Assembly (NCBI GenBank): GCA_023390985.1
Contig: JAEWBU010000306.1
Coordinates: forward strand, 1-23,555
DNA length: 23,555 nucleotides
Source: Pseudomonadota bacterium
GTDB taxonomy: Bacteria; Pseudomonadota; Gammaproteobacteria; Burkholderiales; Burkholderiaceae_C
Direction: 5' to 3'
The position numbers and the translations under genes were made by a program. Each line of letters starts with the position of its first letter. The first letter of the stretch is position 1. Of the stretch, positions 7,233 through 13,960 are shown in pieces. The notes below the pieces were generated by a model. That model was not told where the DNA came from, searched no databases, and worked only from the letters and a program-made list of their open reading frames with translations.

Positions 7233-8227
7233 GCACTTTCATCGACGGGCGACAGGAACTCGCGCACTTCGCGCCCGAGCGGCAGGCCGGCCAGCAGCAG
7301 GGGGTGACCGAGGTGCAGGGTGGCGAGTTTGGCGCGTAGCGCGGTGTTGCCGCCGCAGGTCTTGTCCAGCAACGCCGCCCAGCGCCGGCGTAGCGCCCGC
7401 GCCATCGCGCCATCGCGCGGTTCTCCTGCCCGCAGCAAGGCCTGGCCCTCGGCCTCGATCGCGTGCGCCTCGGTGTCCGGCATGGGAGGCAGGCGGAATC
7501 CCACGTCGCCGCAGTGCTCCTGCATCAACCGCACGCGCAGCTGGATGGCCGACTCCATGAACTCCATCATGTCCGTCGGCGGCGCCCCGCCTTGCCCGCG
7601 CACCTTCGACTCCTGCCGGAACATGGCGCCCCAGCGATCCATCAGCGCGTAGTCGCCGTCCATCCAGCGCACCATCAGCATCGTCCAGCGGCGGGTGAGC
7701 GCCTGGCACTCCCACGTGTCGATGCCGCCGCCCGTGTCCATGTAGCGCCGTACCTCCGCCTGCAGCTGCAGCCAATCCTGCTCGATGCCGGCATAGGCGC
7801 CGAGGATCTGCTTGAGCTCGCCCGCCTCGAAGTAGCGGCCGAACGTGGTCATCATCGAAAGCGTCTGCACCCAGTCGTCCATGCTGGGGCTGCCGCCCCT
7901 GCGCAGCATGCCGTGCATCAGCGCCAGACGCTCGCGCAGCTCGGTGGCCTGGCGGATCTGGTGGTCCAGCGCGTGCATCTGCTGCTCGATCACTCGTTGC
8001 GGGGCCGCTTCGCTGCCGTCGAGGAGAGGCCCGATCTCGGCGAGCGCCAGCCCCAGGTGCCGCAGTGCCTGGATGGCGTGCAGGCGGGCGACGTCGGCTT
8101 CGGAGTAGAGGCGGTAGCCGGAGTGGGACCGGCCGGAGGGCTCGAGAAGGCCGATCTCGTCGTAGTGGTGGAGGGTGCGGACCGTGAGACCGGTGGAGCG
8201 GGCGAGGTCGCCGACTTTGAGGGGCAT
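7229..8227 (-). CDS. MerR family transcriptional regulator with large C-terminal effector domain
   Basis: 332 residues. The N-terminus (MPLKVGDLARSTGLTVRTLH, then HYDEIGLLEPSGRSHSGYRLY) is a textbook MerR winged helix, followed by the long dimerisation helix (about residues 80-120). The approximately 200-residue C-terminal part is helical and rich in Trp, Met and Glu, resembling the drug-binding (TipAS-like) class; this subfamily call is tentative. There are no metal-binding Cys clusters, so it is not a metal sensor of the MerR/CueR/ZntR kind. The start ATG 8227 is fixed by homology, although no Shine-Dalgarno is visible. It probably controls the downstream MFS gene through the dyad in the 49-bp gap. 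Confidence 0.9.
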   Translation of the reverse strand: MPLKVGDLARSTGLTVRTLHHYDEIGLLEPSGRSHSGYRLYSEADVARLHAIQALRHLGLALAEIGPLLDGSEAAPQRVIEQQMHALDHQIRQATELRERLALMHGMLRRGGSPSMDDWVQTLSMMTTFGRYFEAGELKQILGAYAGIEQDWLQLQAEVRRYMDTGGGIDTWECQALTRRWTMLMVRWMDGDYALMDRWGAMFRQESKVRGQGGAPPTDMMEFMESAIQLRVRLMQEHCGDVGFRLPPMPDTEAHAIEAEGQALLRAGEPRDGAMARALRRRWAALLDKTCGGNTALRAKLATLHLGHPLLLAGLPLGREVREFLSPVDESA

Positions 8228-8424
8228 GGGGGATTGTGGCGATGCGGTTCCGGGTCGTTTCCTTCCACGCCCGCGACCGATCTCTAGCACACCTCGGTTC
8301 CTGAGCTCCCCACACGGAACGGGGAGAAGGGTGTGGACAAGCATGTGGAATCCAGGCGCAAGGCGCACCGGCGCTGGATTCGCGGCACATGCTTAACGAT
8401 TGGGCAGTTCCTTGCCGCGTCCTG

Positions 8425-8490
8425 ACGTTGCGCCCGTTCGTGGGGTGAGGGCTACGGCAGCTGTCGGCCGGAAGCAACCCTGAGCCATTG
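8425..8490 (-). repeat. dispersed intergenic repeat, copy c
   Basis: The minus strand reads GGTTGCTTCCGGCCGACAGC, then TGCCGTAGCCCTCACCCCAC. It shares the GCTTCYGGCCG core, the following TGCCGT and the ACCCCAC block with copies b and d. It lies in the approximately 300-bp gap between the MerR gene's 5' end and the small membrane ORF; nothing else was recognised in that gap. Confidence 0.45.
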
Positions 8491-8526
8491 CCCGGCTGGG
8501 GCAGGCCAAAGCCAGCCGGGGGTGGC

Positions 8527-8691
8527 CTAACGACGGCAGTGGGCTGGGCCCAAGGCGGCATGCGCCAAGAGCGCCACCGCGGCAAGACTCAGGAGGCAGA
8601 TGCCCCACCAGACCACAGCCAACGAGCCCGGTGCGATGGCGCACAGGGCGGCTGCCGCCGAACTCTCAAGCGGGAGCTGTCCCTGATTCAT
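8527..8691 (-). CDS. possible 54-residue single-pass membrane peptide
   Basis: The frame MNQGQLPLESSAAAALCAIA continues into a hydrophobic stretch (SLAVVWWGICLLSLAAVALL) that would make one transmembrane helix, then a short tail ending CRR. It starts 12 nt after the stop codon of the carboxymuconolactone-decarboxylase-family gene on the same strand, so it could be the last gene of that operon. The ribosome site (GGAAG) is weak and no homologue is recognised. It may not be real. Confidence 0.3.
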   Translation of the reverse strand: MNQGQLPLESSAAAALCAIAPGSLAVVWWGICLLSLAAVALLAHAALGPAHCRR

Positions 8692-8705
8692 CAAGGCTTC
8701 CAGAT

Positions 8706-9476
8706 TCACTTCGGCGCTTGCGCCGCCTTGTCCAGCGCTGCGTGCGCACGCCGCGCCGCTTCCGCCTGTCCTCGTTGTGCAAGGGTGTCCGCCACGCCCC
8801 GCAGTTGCCCGGCCGTCAGCCCCACGTTCATGCTGATGCGGATATGCGACTGCAGTTGCGATTCGACGCCGTCCAGAGCGGAGAGCGCGCCCACCGTGGC
8901 CAGCTCGCGGCTTTGCCAATCCAGGTTGTCGCGGCTGAAGATGTCCCCGAACAGGTGCGTCTTCAGGTACTCGTCGATCGCGGGCGCGAACTCGAACAGC
9001 GGGCCCTTGACGGGCGCACCCGAGAGCTTCGTCTGGTTGGCGGTGCCGGCGGCCAGCAGATCCTTGCCCGTGGGCACCGGGCCCGGCTCGCGTCCGGGGG
9101 CGTCCTGCACCCCGCGCTTCCTGCGCTCGTCCAGCACCTTCATCAGCTCGCCGAGCGCGTTGAGGCTGCGTGGAAAGCCCGCGTAGGCATAGAGCTGCAC
9201 CAGGAGCTCCTTGGCATCGCTGACGCTGAGGCCGGCGTCGAGCCCCTCGTTCAGGGCCGTGTTCAATTGCGGCATGTCACCCACGGCCATGGCGGCGGCG
9301 ATGGGTGCGATGGTTTGCTGCTTGCGCGAGAGGGGCGTGTTGGCGGTCATGGTGGTTCGGTTCTCGTGGGATGGCTGCGCGAGCACGCCTGGGGAATGGA
9401 GGGTGGACGCCAGGCCGATCCCGGCCGCGAGGACGGCGCGGCGGCGGACCGGTTCAGCGCGCGTGGTATTGCTCAT
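8706..9476 (-). CDS. exported carboxymuconolactone decarboxylase (CMD)-family protein, two CMD repeats
   Basis: 256 residues. The N-terminus has a twin-arginine-type signal (VRRRAVLAAGIGLAS, cleavage near VLA-Q). Two CMD folds follow: residues about 50-120 with GLSVSDAKELLVQLYAYAGF, and about 175-240 with RELATVGALSALDG and HIRISMNVGLTAGQL. There are no Cys residues, so the CxxC peroxidase chemistry of AhpD is excluded. The His in SHIRISMNVG sits where CMD enzymes often have an active-site His. Function is unknown; proteins of this family often sit beside the cupin seen here. An in-frame GTG at 9479 has better Shine-Dalgarno spacing (GGAG, 7 nt) than ATG 9476. The 5' end overlaps the cupin gene by about 23 nt. 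Confidence 0.85.
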   Translation of the reverse strand: MSNTTRAEPVRRRAVLAAGIGLASTLHSPGVLAQPSHENRTTMTANTPLSRKQQTIAPIAAAMAVGDMPQLNTALNEGLDAGLSVSDAKELLVQLYAYAGFPRSLNALGELMKVLDERRKRGVQDAPGREPGPVPTGKDLLAAGTANQTKLSGAPVKGPLFEFAPAIDEYLKTHLFGDIFSRDNLDWQSRELATVGALSALDGVESQLQSHIRISMNVGLTAGQLRGVADTLAQRGQAEAARRAHAALDKAAQAPK

Positions 9477-9939
9477 CACTGACTTTCTCCATCCAGGTCA
9501 CGTTCTTGCCCCCAGCGGTGCCCGTCACTGCCAGGTGCGACATGGCCGTGGTCGGCGCCGCGCCGTGCCAGTGCTTGACGCCCGGCGGACACCAGACGAC
9601 GTCACCGGGGCGGATCACCTGCACCGGCTTGCCCCATTCCTGCGTCAGGCCCACGCCGGACATCACGACGAGCCGTTGGCCCGCGGGATGCGTGTGCCAC
9701 GCCGACCGCGCGCCGGGCTCGAACGTCACCAGGCCGCCCGAGGCGTTGATGCCGTCGCTGACCGGCCAGACCGGGTCCACGCGGACCCGGCCCGTGAAGA
9801 ACTCGGCCGGACCCGCCACCGAAGCCTGGGCGCCGGCACGCGTGATTTCCTGGCCCGCGCCGGCGTCCGGCTGCGCGAGTGCGGCCATGCAGGGAACGAA
9901 GGCGGCGCACGCGGCTGCCGCCAGCAACTTGCTATTCAT
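9454..9939 (-). CDS. exported cupin, (R)-mandelonitrile-lyase/GtHNL-like
   Basis: 161 residues: a signal peptide (MNSKLLAAAACAAFVPCMAA, cleavage about ALA-Q) then a single cupin. The body closely matches my memory of the manganese cupin hydroxynitrile lyase of Granulicella tundricola (FTGxVRxDP, TFEPGARSAWHTHPAGQ, RPGDVVWCPPGVKHWHGAAP, ending DEQY). Metal ligands H82, H84, Q88 and H123 are all present at that enzyme's spacing. In most hosts the natural substrate is unknown and lyase activity may be incidental. Unlike the cytosolic reference protein, this one carries an export signal. ATG 9939 has AAGGA about 8 nt upstream. It lies between the alcohol dehydrogenase gene (57-nt gap) and the CMD-family gene (overlap). 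Confidence 0.88.
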   Translation of the reverse strand: MNSKLLAAAACAAFVPCMAALAQPDAGAGQEITRAGAQASVAGPAEFFTGRVRVDPVWPVSDGINASGGLVTFEPGARSAWHTHPAGQRLVVMSGVGLTQEWGKPVQVIRPGDVVWCPPGVKHWHGAAPTTAMSHLAVTGTAGGKNVTWMEKVSDEQYHAR

Positions 9940-9996
9940 TCATCAGTCCTTCAGGGGGTTGGCCGGAGCGGTACTGCTCGTCGGCGATGCTGTCGA

Positions 9997-11049
9997 TCAG
10001 GCCGCGGCCAGCGTCGAGCTGTCGATCACGAACCGGTACTTGACGTCGCCCTTGACCATGCGCTCGTAGGCGCCTTCGATCTGATCGGCCCGGATCATCT
10101 CGATATCGGAAACGATGCCGTGCTCGGCGCAGAAGTCCAGCATCTCCTGCGTTTGCGCAATGCCGCCGATCATCGAGCCGGCGATCGCGCGCCGCTTCAT
10201 GATCAGGCTGAACACGGCCGTTGAGGGATGCGGCGTCGACGGAGCGCCGACGAGGGTCAGCGTGCCGTCGCGCTTGAGCAGCTGCGAGTACGCGTCCAGG
10301 TCGTGCGGCGCCGCGACTGTGTCGACGATCAGGTCGAAGCTCTTCGCATGCGCGCCCATCTCGTCCACGTTGCGCGAGACGACCACCTCGTGCGCGCCCA
10401 GTGCCAAGGCCGAGTCGCGCTTTGAATCGGACGTGGTGAAGGCAACCACGTGCGCGCCCAGGGCGCGCGCGAGCTTCAGGCCCATGTGGCCGAGCCCGCC
10501 GATGCCGACGATGCCGACCTTCCTGCCCGGGCCCGCCTTCCAGTGCCGCAGCGGTGACCACGTGGTGATGCCGGCGCATAGCAGCGGCGCGACGGCGGCC
10601 AGCTGCGCCTCGGTGTGGCGCACCTTGAGCACGTAGCGCTCGTCGACGACGATGCGTTGCGAGTAGCCGCCCAGCGTGTGCCCGGGCGCGTCCGGTGTCG
10701 GGCCGTTGTAGGTGCCGACCATGTGGTCGCAGTAGTTCTCCAGGCCGGCGCCGCAGTCGGCGCAATGGCGGCAGCTGTCCACGATGCAACCCACGCCGAC
10801 CAGGTCACCAGGCCGGTGCCGGCTCACATGCGCACCGACGGCGGAGACGCGGCCGACGATCTCGTGGCCGGGCACGCAGGGGTACAGCGTGCCGGCCCAT
10901 TCGCCACGCACCTGGTGCAGGTCGGAGTGGCAGACGCCGCAGAAGGCGATCTCGATCTGCACGTCGTGCAGACCGGGCGCGCGGCGTTGGATGTCCAGGG
11001 CTTCCAGCGGCTTGTCGCCGGCGTACGCGCCATAGGCTTTGACGGACAT
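9997..11049 (-). CDS. zinc-dependent NAD(P)+ alcohol dehydrogenase, YahK/cinnamyl-alcohol-dehydrogenase type
   Basis: 350 residues, full length for a medium-chain dehydrogenase. The catalytic zinc site is visible as GVCHSD (Cys40), PGHE (His and Glu) and the later LLCAGIT Cys. The structural-zinc lobe has four Cys in VDSCRHCADCGAGLENYCDH. The Rossmann motif is GIGGLGHMGLKLA, and the following TTSDSKR suggests NADP(H) preference, as in YahK/CAD enzymes. It interconverts aldehydes and alcohols, probably broad-range aldehyde reduction in the cytoplasm. ATG 11049 has AGGAG with a 5-6 nt gap. It sits 34 nt behind the MFS gene and ahead of the cupin, which supports co-transcription under the divergent LysR. 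Confidence 0.93.
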   Translation of the reverse strand: MSVKAYGAYAGDKPLEALDIQRRAPGLHDVQIEIAFCGVCHSDLHQVRGEWAGTLYPCVPGHEIVGRVSAVGAHVSRHRPGDLVGVGCIVDSCRHCADCGAGLENYCDHMVGTYNGPTPDAPGHTLGGYSQRIVVDERYVLKVRHTEAQLAAVAPLLCAGITTWSPLRHWKAGPGRKVGIVGIGGLGHMGLKLARALGAHVVAFTTSDSKRDSALALGAHEVVVSRNVDEMGAHAKSFDLIVDTVAAPHDLDAYSQLLKRDGTLTLVGAPSTPHPSTAVFSLIMKRRAIAGSMIGGIAQTQEMLDFCAEHGIVSDIEMIRADQIEGAYERMVKGDVKYRFVIDSSTLAAA

Positions 11050-11083
11050 GGGGGCTCCTGTTCGGAAGTTGGGTGAATGGAGG

Positions 11084-12274
11084 TCAGGCGGGCACCGCAC
11101 GCAGGCGGTCAAGACCCACGGCGACGGAGGCCAGCACCAGCAGGGCGGCTCCGCCGAGGAAGGTGGCGGCGACGGAGAAGTGGTCCAGCAGCAGGCCGCC
11201 GAACGCCGCGCCGAGCATGATGGCCAGCTGGATGGCCGCCACCATCAGGCCGCCGGCCGCCTCGGGCTCGTCCTTCACGGCGACGGTGAGCCAGCTGAAC
11301 CAGGCGACGGGAAGCGCGGAGTTGACGGCCCCCCAGGCGACCATCGCCGCGGCAACGCCCCACAGCACGTGCCCGGACATGAGCATGGCAACCGTGGCGG
11401 CGCCCAGTGCGAGCGGCAGCCCGCGCAACATCGCGTGCAGGTGCCGCCCCACGAGCGCCGACGAGGCGTAGGTGCCGAGGAATCCCGCCGCGCCCAGGCC
11501 GAGCAGCAGCAGCGACAGCTGGGCCAGGCTCGCATGCGTGGTCGTCTCGAGGAACGGGCGCAGGTAGGTGAAGGTGGCGAAGGCGCCGCCGAAGGTGAGC
11601 ATCACGGCGACCATCGCCGACAGCACGTGGCGGCGGCCCAGGAGCCCCACCACGCGGGCCATCGGCACGGCCTTCTGCGGCGGCATCGACGGCAGGCTCA
11701 CCCACTGCCATGCGATGCTGAGCACGGTGAGCGGCACCAGCGCCCAGAACACGCCGCGCCAGCCGATGACGCCACCCAGGTAGCTGCCGATCGGCGCCGC
11801 AACGGCCGTCGCCACCGCATTGCCGAGGTACAGCACGCCGATGGCCTTCGGCAGCACATCCTGGGGCACCAGCCGCATCAGCGTCGCGGACGACAGCGAC
11901 CAGAAGCCACCGATCGTGACGCCGAGAAGCGCACGGGCGACCATCAGCAGGGCGAAGTTGGGCGCCAGCGCGATCAGCACCAGCGACGCGCCCATGCATG
12001 CGGTGAGCGCGACCAGCACGCGGCGCCGGTCGAAGCGGCTGGCGATGGTGGCTATCAGAAGGCTGGTCACGACGGCGAACAAACCGGAGATGGAGATCGC
12101 CTGGCCCGCCATGCCTTCGGTGGCCCCGAGGTCCTGCGCGATGGGCGTCAGCAGGCTCACCGGCATGAACTCGGAGGCGATCAGCAGCGCGACGCACAGC
12201 GTCATCGAGCCGACGGCGCTCCAGGCAGCGTGGCGGGGCGGGGTGATGGCGGGGGATCGAAGTGCGGCTTCCAA
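11084..12274 (-). CDS. MFS exporter, NepI-like (DHA1 family)
   Basis: 396 residues, 12 membrane helices. The first helix region SEFMPVSLLTPIAQDLGATE followed by GMAGQAISIS is nearly the same as in the E. coli purine-ribonucleoside exporter NepI as I recall it, and GVTIGGFWSLSSATLMRLVP and the C-terminal VAAIQLAIMLGAAFGG are also family signatures. Motif A appears as ASRFDRRRVLV. DHA1 proteins are proton-driven exporters; the substrate in this operon is more likely linked to the sensed stress than to purines. The start is TTG 12274, supported by AAAGGA about 6 nt upstream; the nearest in-frame ATG would remove part of helix 1. It is the first gene of the minus-strand series divergent from the LysR gene. 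Confidence 0.88.
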   Translation of the reverse strand: MEAALRSPAITPPRHAAWSAVGSMTLCVALLIASEFMPVSLLTPIAQDLGATEGMAGQAISISGLFAVVTSLLIATIASRFDRRRVLVALTACMGASLVLIALAPNFALLMVARALLGVTIGGFWSLSSATLMRLVPQDVLPKAIGVLYLGNAVATAVAAPIGSYLGGVIGWRGVFWALVPLTVLSIAWQWVSLPSMPPQKAVPMARVVGLLGRRHVLSAMVAVMLTFGGAFATFTYLRPFLETTTHASLAQLSLLLLGLGAAGFLGTYASSALVGRHLHAMLRGLPLALGAATVAMLMSGHVLWGVAAAMVAWGAVNSALPVAWFSWLTVAVKDEPEAAGGLMVAAIQLAIMLGAAFGGLLLDHFSVAATFLGGAALLVLASVAVGLDRLRAVPA

Positions 12275-12397
12275 ACGGGGTCCTTTGCGGGTTCGTGCAG
12301 CTCCCCGCCATGCCGCAGCTCGACCCGGTGCGGGACCGGATCGCGAACTGCGCTGGGGGAGGGCGGAGCCGGGATCGGCGCCGCGGGGAGGGGACGA

Positions 12398-12403
12398 ATC
12401 GTA
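12398..12403 (-). promoter_or_regulatory. candidate -10 of the MFS-adh-cupin-CMD operon
   Basis: TACGAT on the minus strand (4 of 6 to TATAAT) with no good -35. A start near 12391 would put the inverted repeat at 12445-12465 at about -64, the normal activating position for LysR proteins. Confidence 0.35.
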
Positions 12404-12444
12404 GGTCGCCGGGGTCGCGCACGAACGGGCTTCGGCGGCATGGC

Positions 12445-12465
12445 TTCATGAGCCCCGCTCATGAA
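12445..12465. promoter_or_regulatory. LysR operator: perfect 9-bp inverted repeat with T-N11-A
   Basis: The arms TTCATGAGC and GCTCATGAA flank a 3-bp CCC spacer, with no mismatch. It contains TGAGCCCCGCTCA (T-N11-A, 12449-12461). It lies in the 243-bp gap between the MFS start and the divergent LysR start, and overlaps the expected -35 area for lysR if TAGAAT (12483-12488) is its -10, which would allow autorepression. Confidence 0.7.
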
Positions 12466-12517
12466 TCGACACCCCCGATCCCTAGAATCGGCGGGCTTCT
12501 TCTTCCACTGGCCTGCC

Positions 12518-13405
12518 ATGCCGCGCGAGACCCTCAACGACCTGCTCGCCTTCCTCGCCGTCGCGCAGGAGCGCAGTTTCACGCGCGCCGCCGCCAAGCT
12601 CGGCGTGTCGCAGTCGGCCCTCAGCCACACGGTGCGCGCGCTGGAGACGCGCCTGGGCGTGCGCCTGCTGACCCGCACCACGCGCAGCGTCTCGCCGACC
12701 GATGCCGGCGAGCGCCTGCTGCAGACGGTCGCGCCGCGGCTGGAGGAGATCGAGGCCGAGATCACGGCGGTGAGCGAGCTGGGCGACAAGGTGGCGGGCA
12801 CGGTGCGCATCACCGCCACCGACGTGGCGATCGACGCGGTGCTGTGGCCGCGTCTCGCCAAGGTGCTGCAGCGGTATCCCGACCTGCGCGTCGAGCTCCA
12901 CACCGACTACCGCCTGGTCGACATCGCGGCCGAGCGCTACGACATCGGCGTGCGCTACGGCGACCAAGTGCAGAAGGACATGGTGGCGGTGCGCCTGACC
13001 GACCAGGAGCCGATGACGATCGTCGGCGCACCGAGGTACTTCGACACGCACCGGGTGCCGGTCACGGTGCAGGACCTGACGCGGCACAACTGCATCAACC
13101 TGCGGCTCGCGTCCGGCGGCACGTACGCGTGGGAACTGCTGCAGGACGGGCGCCCCGTCGAGGCCCGCGTGGCGGGGCAGGTGACGTTCAACGGCGCGTA
13201 CCAGCTGCTCAACGCCGCGATCGCCGGCTACGGGCTCGCCTTCGTGCCCGAGCACCTGTCGCAGCCGCTGGTCGACGCGGGGCGCCTGCGCCGCGTGATG
13301 GACGACTGCTGCCCAAGCTTCCCCGGCCTGCATGCGTACTACCCGAGCCACCGCAACTCCTCGCGCGCGATGCGCGTGGTGATCGACGCCATCCGCCAGC
13401 ACTGA
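12518..13405 (+). CDS. LysR family transcriptional regulator of the adh-cupin-CMD module
   Basis: 295 residues. The N-terminal winged helix is clear (DLLAFLAVAQERSFTRAAAK, LGVSQSALSHTVRALETRLG, LLTRTTRSVSPTDAGERLL), followed by a periplasmic-binding-fold effector domain (from about residue 90; VRITATDVAIDAVLWP, YDIGVRYGD, GYGLAFVPEHL). It belongs by pattern to the large CrgA/YafC/PgrR-like group. The start ATG 12518 is set by the family; the ribosome site is poor. It is divergent from the MFS-adh-cupin-CMD genes and separated from them by the inverted repeat at 12445-12465, the standard layout for a LysR protein controlling its neighbour operon and itself. The inducer is unknown. Confidence 0.92.
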   Translation: MPRETLNDLLAFLAVAQERSFTRAAAKLGVSQSALSHTVRALETRLGVRLLTRTTRSVSPTDAGERLLQTVAPRLEEIEAEITAVSELGDKVAGTVRITATDVAIDAVLWPRLAKVLQRYPDLRVELHTDYRLVDIAAERYDIGVRYGDQVQKDMVAVRLTDQEPMTIVGAPRYFDTHRVPVTVQDLTRHNCINLRLASGGTYAWELLQDGRPVEARVAGQVTFNGAYQLLNAAIAGYGLAFVPEHLSQPLVDAGRLRRVMDDCCPSFPGLHAYYPSHRNSSRAMRVVIDAIRQH

Positions 13406-13485
13406 CGGGCCGCGCGCGGCTGGGCCAGGCCGCCGGAACGAGCAGGCGCCCCTGAGCAGGCCAAGCCGGCGGGCCAGCCGTTCTC

Positions 13486-13801
13486 GCAGCGGCGACCGCG
13501 CGCAGCCAGGTGATCGGCGCGATGACCATGGGCGTGGGCAGCGCGCTGATGGAGGAGCTGGCGGTGGACACGCGCCTGGGCCTCTTCGTCAACCACGACC
13601 TCGCGGGCTACGAGGTGCCGGTCCATGCCGACATCCCGCACCAGGATGTGATCTTCCTCGACGAGGGCCACGCCGCTCAAGGCCAAGGGCGTCGGCGAGC
13701 TGGGCATCTGCGGCGTCAGCGCGGCGATCGCGAACGCGATCCACAACGCGACCGGCGTGCGCGTGCGCGACTATCCGGTGACGCTGGGCAAGCTGCTACG
13801 G
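13486..13801 (+). pseudogene. C-terminal remnant of a xanthine-dehydrogenase-family molybdopterin-binding subunit
   Basis: Starting at ATARSQVIGAMTMGVGSALM, then VNHDLAGYEVPVHADIPHQD and VIFLDE, the frame matches the last approximately 100 residues of PaoC/XdhA-type molybdenum subunits. At about 13672 the match shifts by +1 nt: PLKAKGVGELGICGVSAAIA then NAIHNATGVRVRDYPVTLGK continues in the next frame to about 13801. The normal stop is missing and the frame runs on. There is no start, and the upstream approximately 650 residues are absent, so this is a gene fragment left by deletion plus a frameshift. It lies directly behind the LysR gene. Confidence 0.8.
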
Positions 13802-13861
13802 GGACGGTTTGCAGGCGGTGTGAATACCAGCCGTGCCAATGCCCGATCCGCTCGTCCGCGC

Positions 13862-13960
13862 CTCTCCCCGCAAACTGGTACGAGTCTTGACTCGGTGGGG
13901 TTGATCTGGAGCAGACGGCTGGTCCCGGCCAGAAGCGGACATCTTCCCGGCTCACCGCCA
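13862..13960 (-). repeat. dispersed intergenic repeat, copy d
   Basis: The minus strand reads ATGTCCGCTTCTGGCCGGGA, CCAGCCGTCTGCTCCAG and ACCCCACCGAGTC. It is the best match to copy b (shared ATGxCYGCTTCTGGCCG, CAGCCGT, CTCCAG and ACCCCAC blocks). An additional small inverted repeat CGAGTC-TT-GACTCG lies near 13879-13892. It abuts the 3' end of mobA and fills the rest of the gap after the molybdenum-subunit remnant. Confidence 0.45.

Noticed and set aside
8306..8326. Hairpin CTCCCC / GGGGAG upstream of the MerR gene, considered as terminator or operator
   Set aside because: Stem of only 6 bp with a 9-nt loop and no T-run, and no fit to a MerR promoter spacer.
11039..12451. Long plus-strand frame opposite the NepI-like exporter
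   Set aside because: Same antisense high-GC artefact, rich in His, Gln, Arg and Gly, with no motif.
13410..13425. GCCGCGCGCGGC palindrome after the LysR stop, considered as terminator
   Set aside because: Alternating GC palindrome without loop or T-run; common by chance at this GC content.
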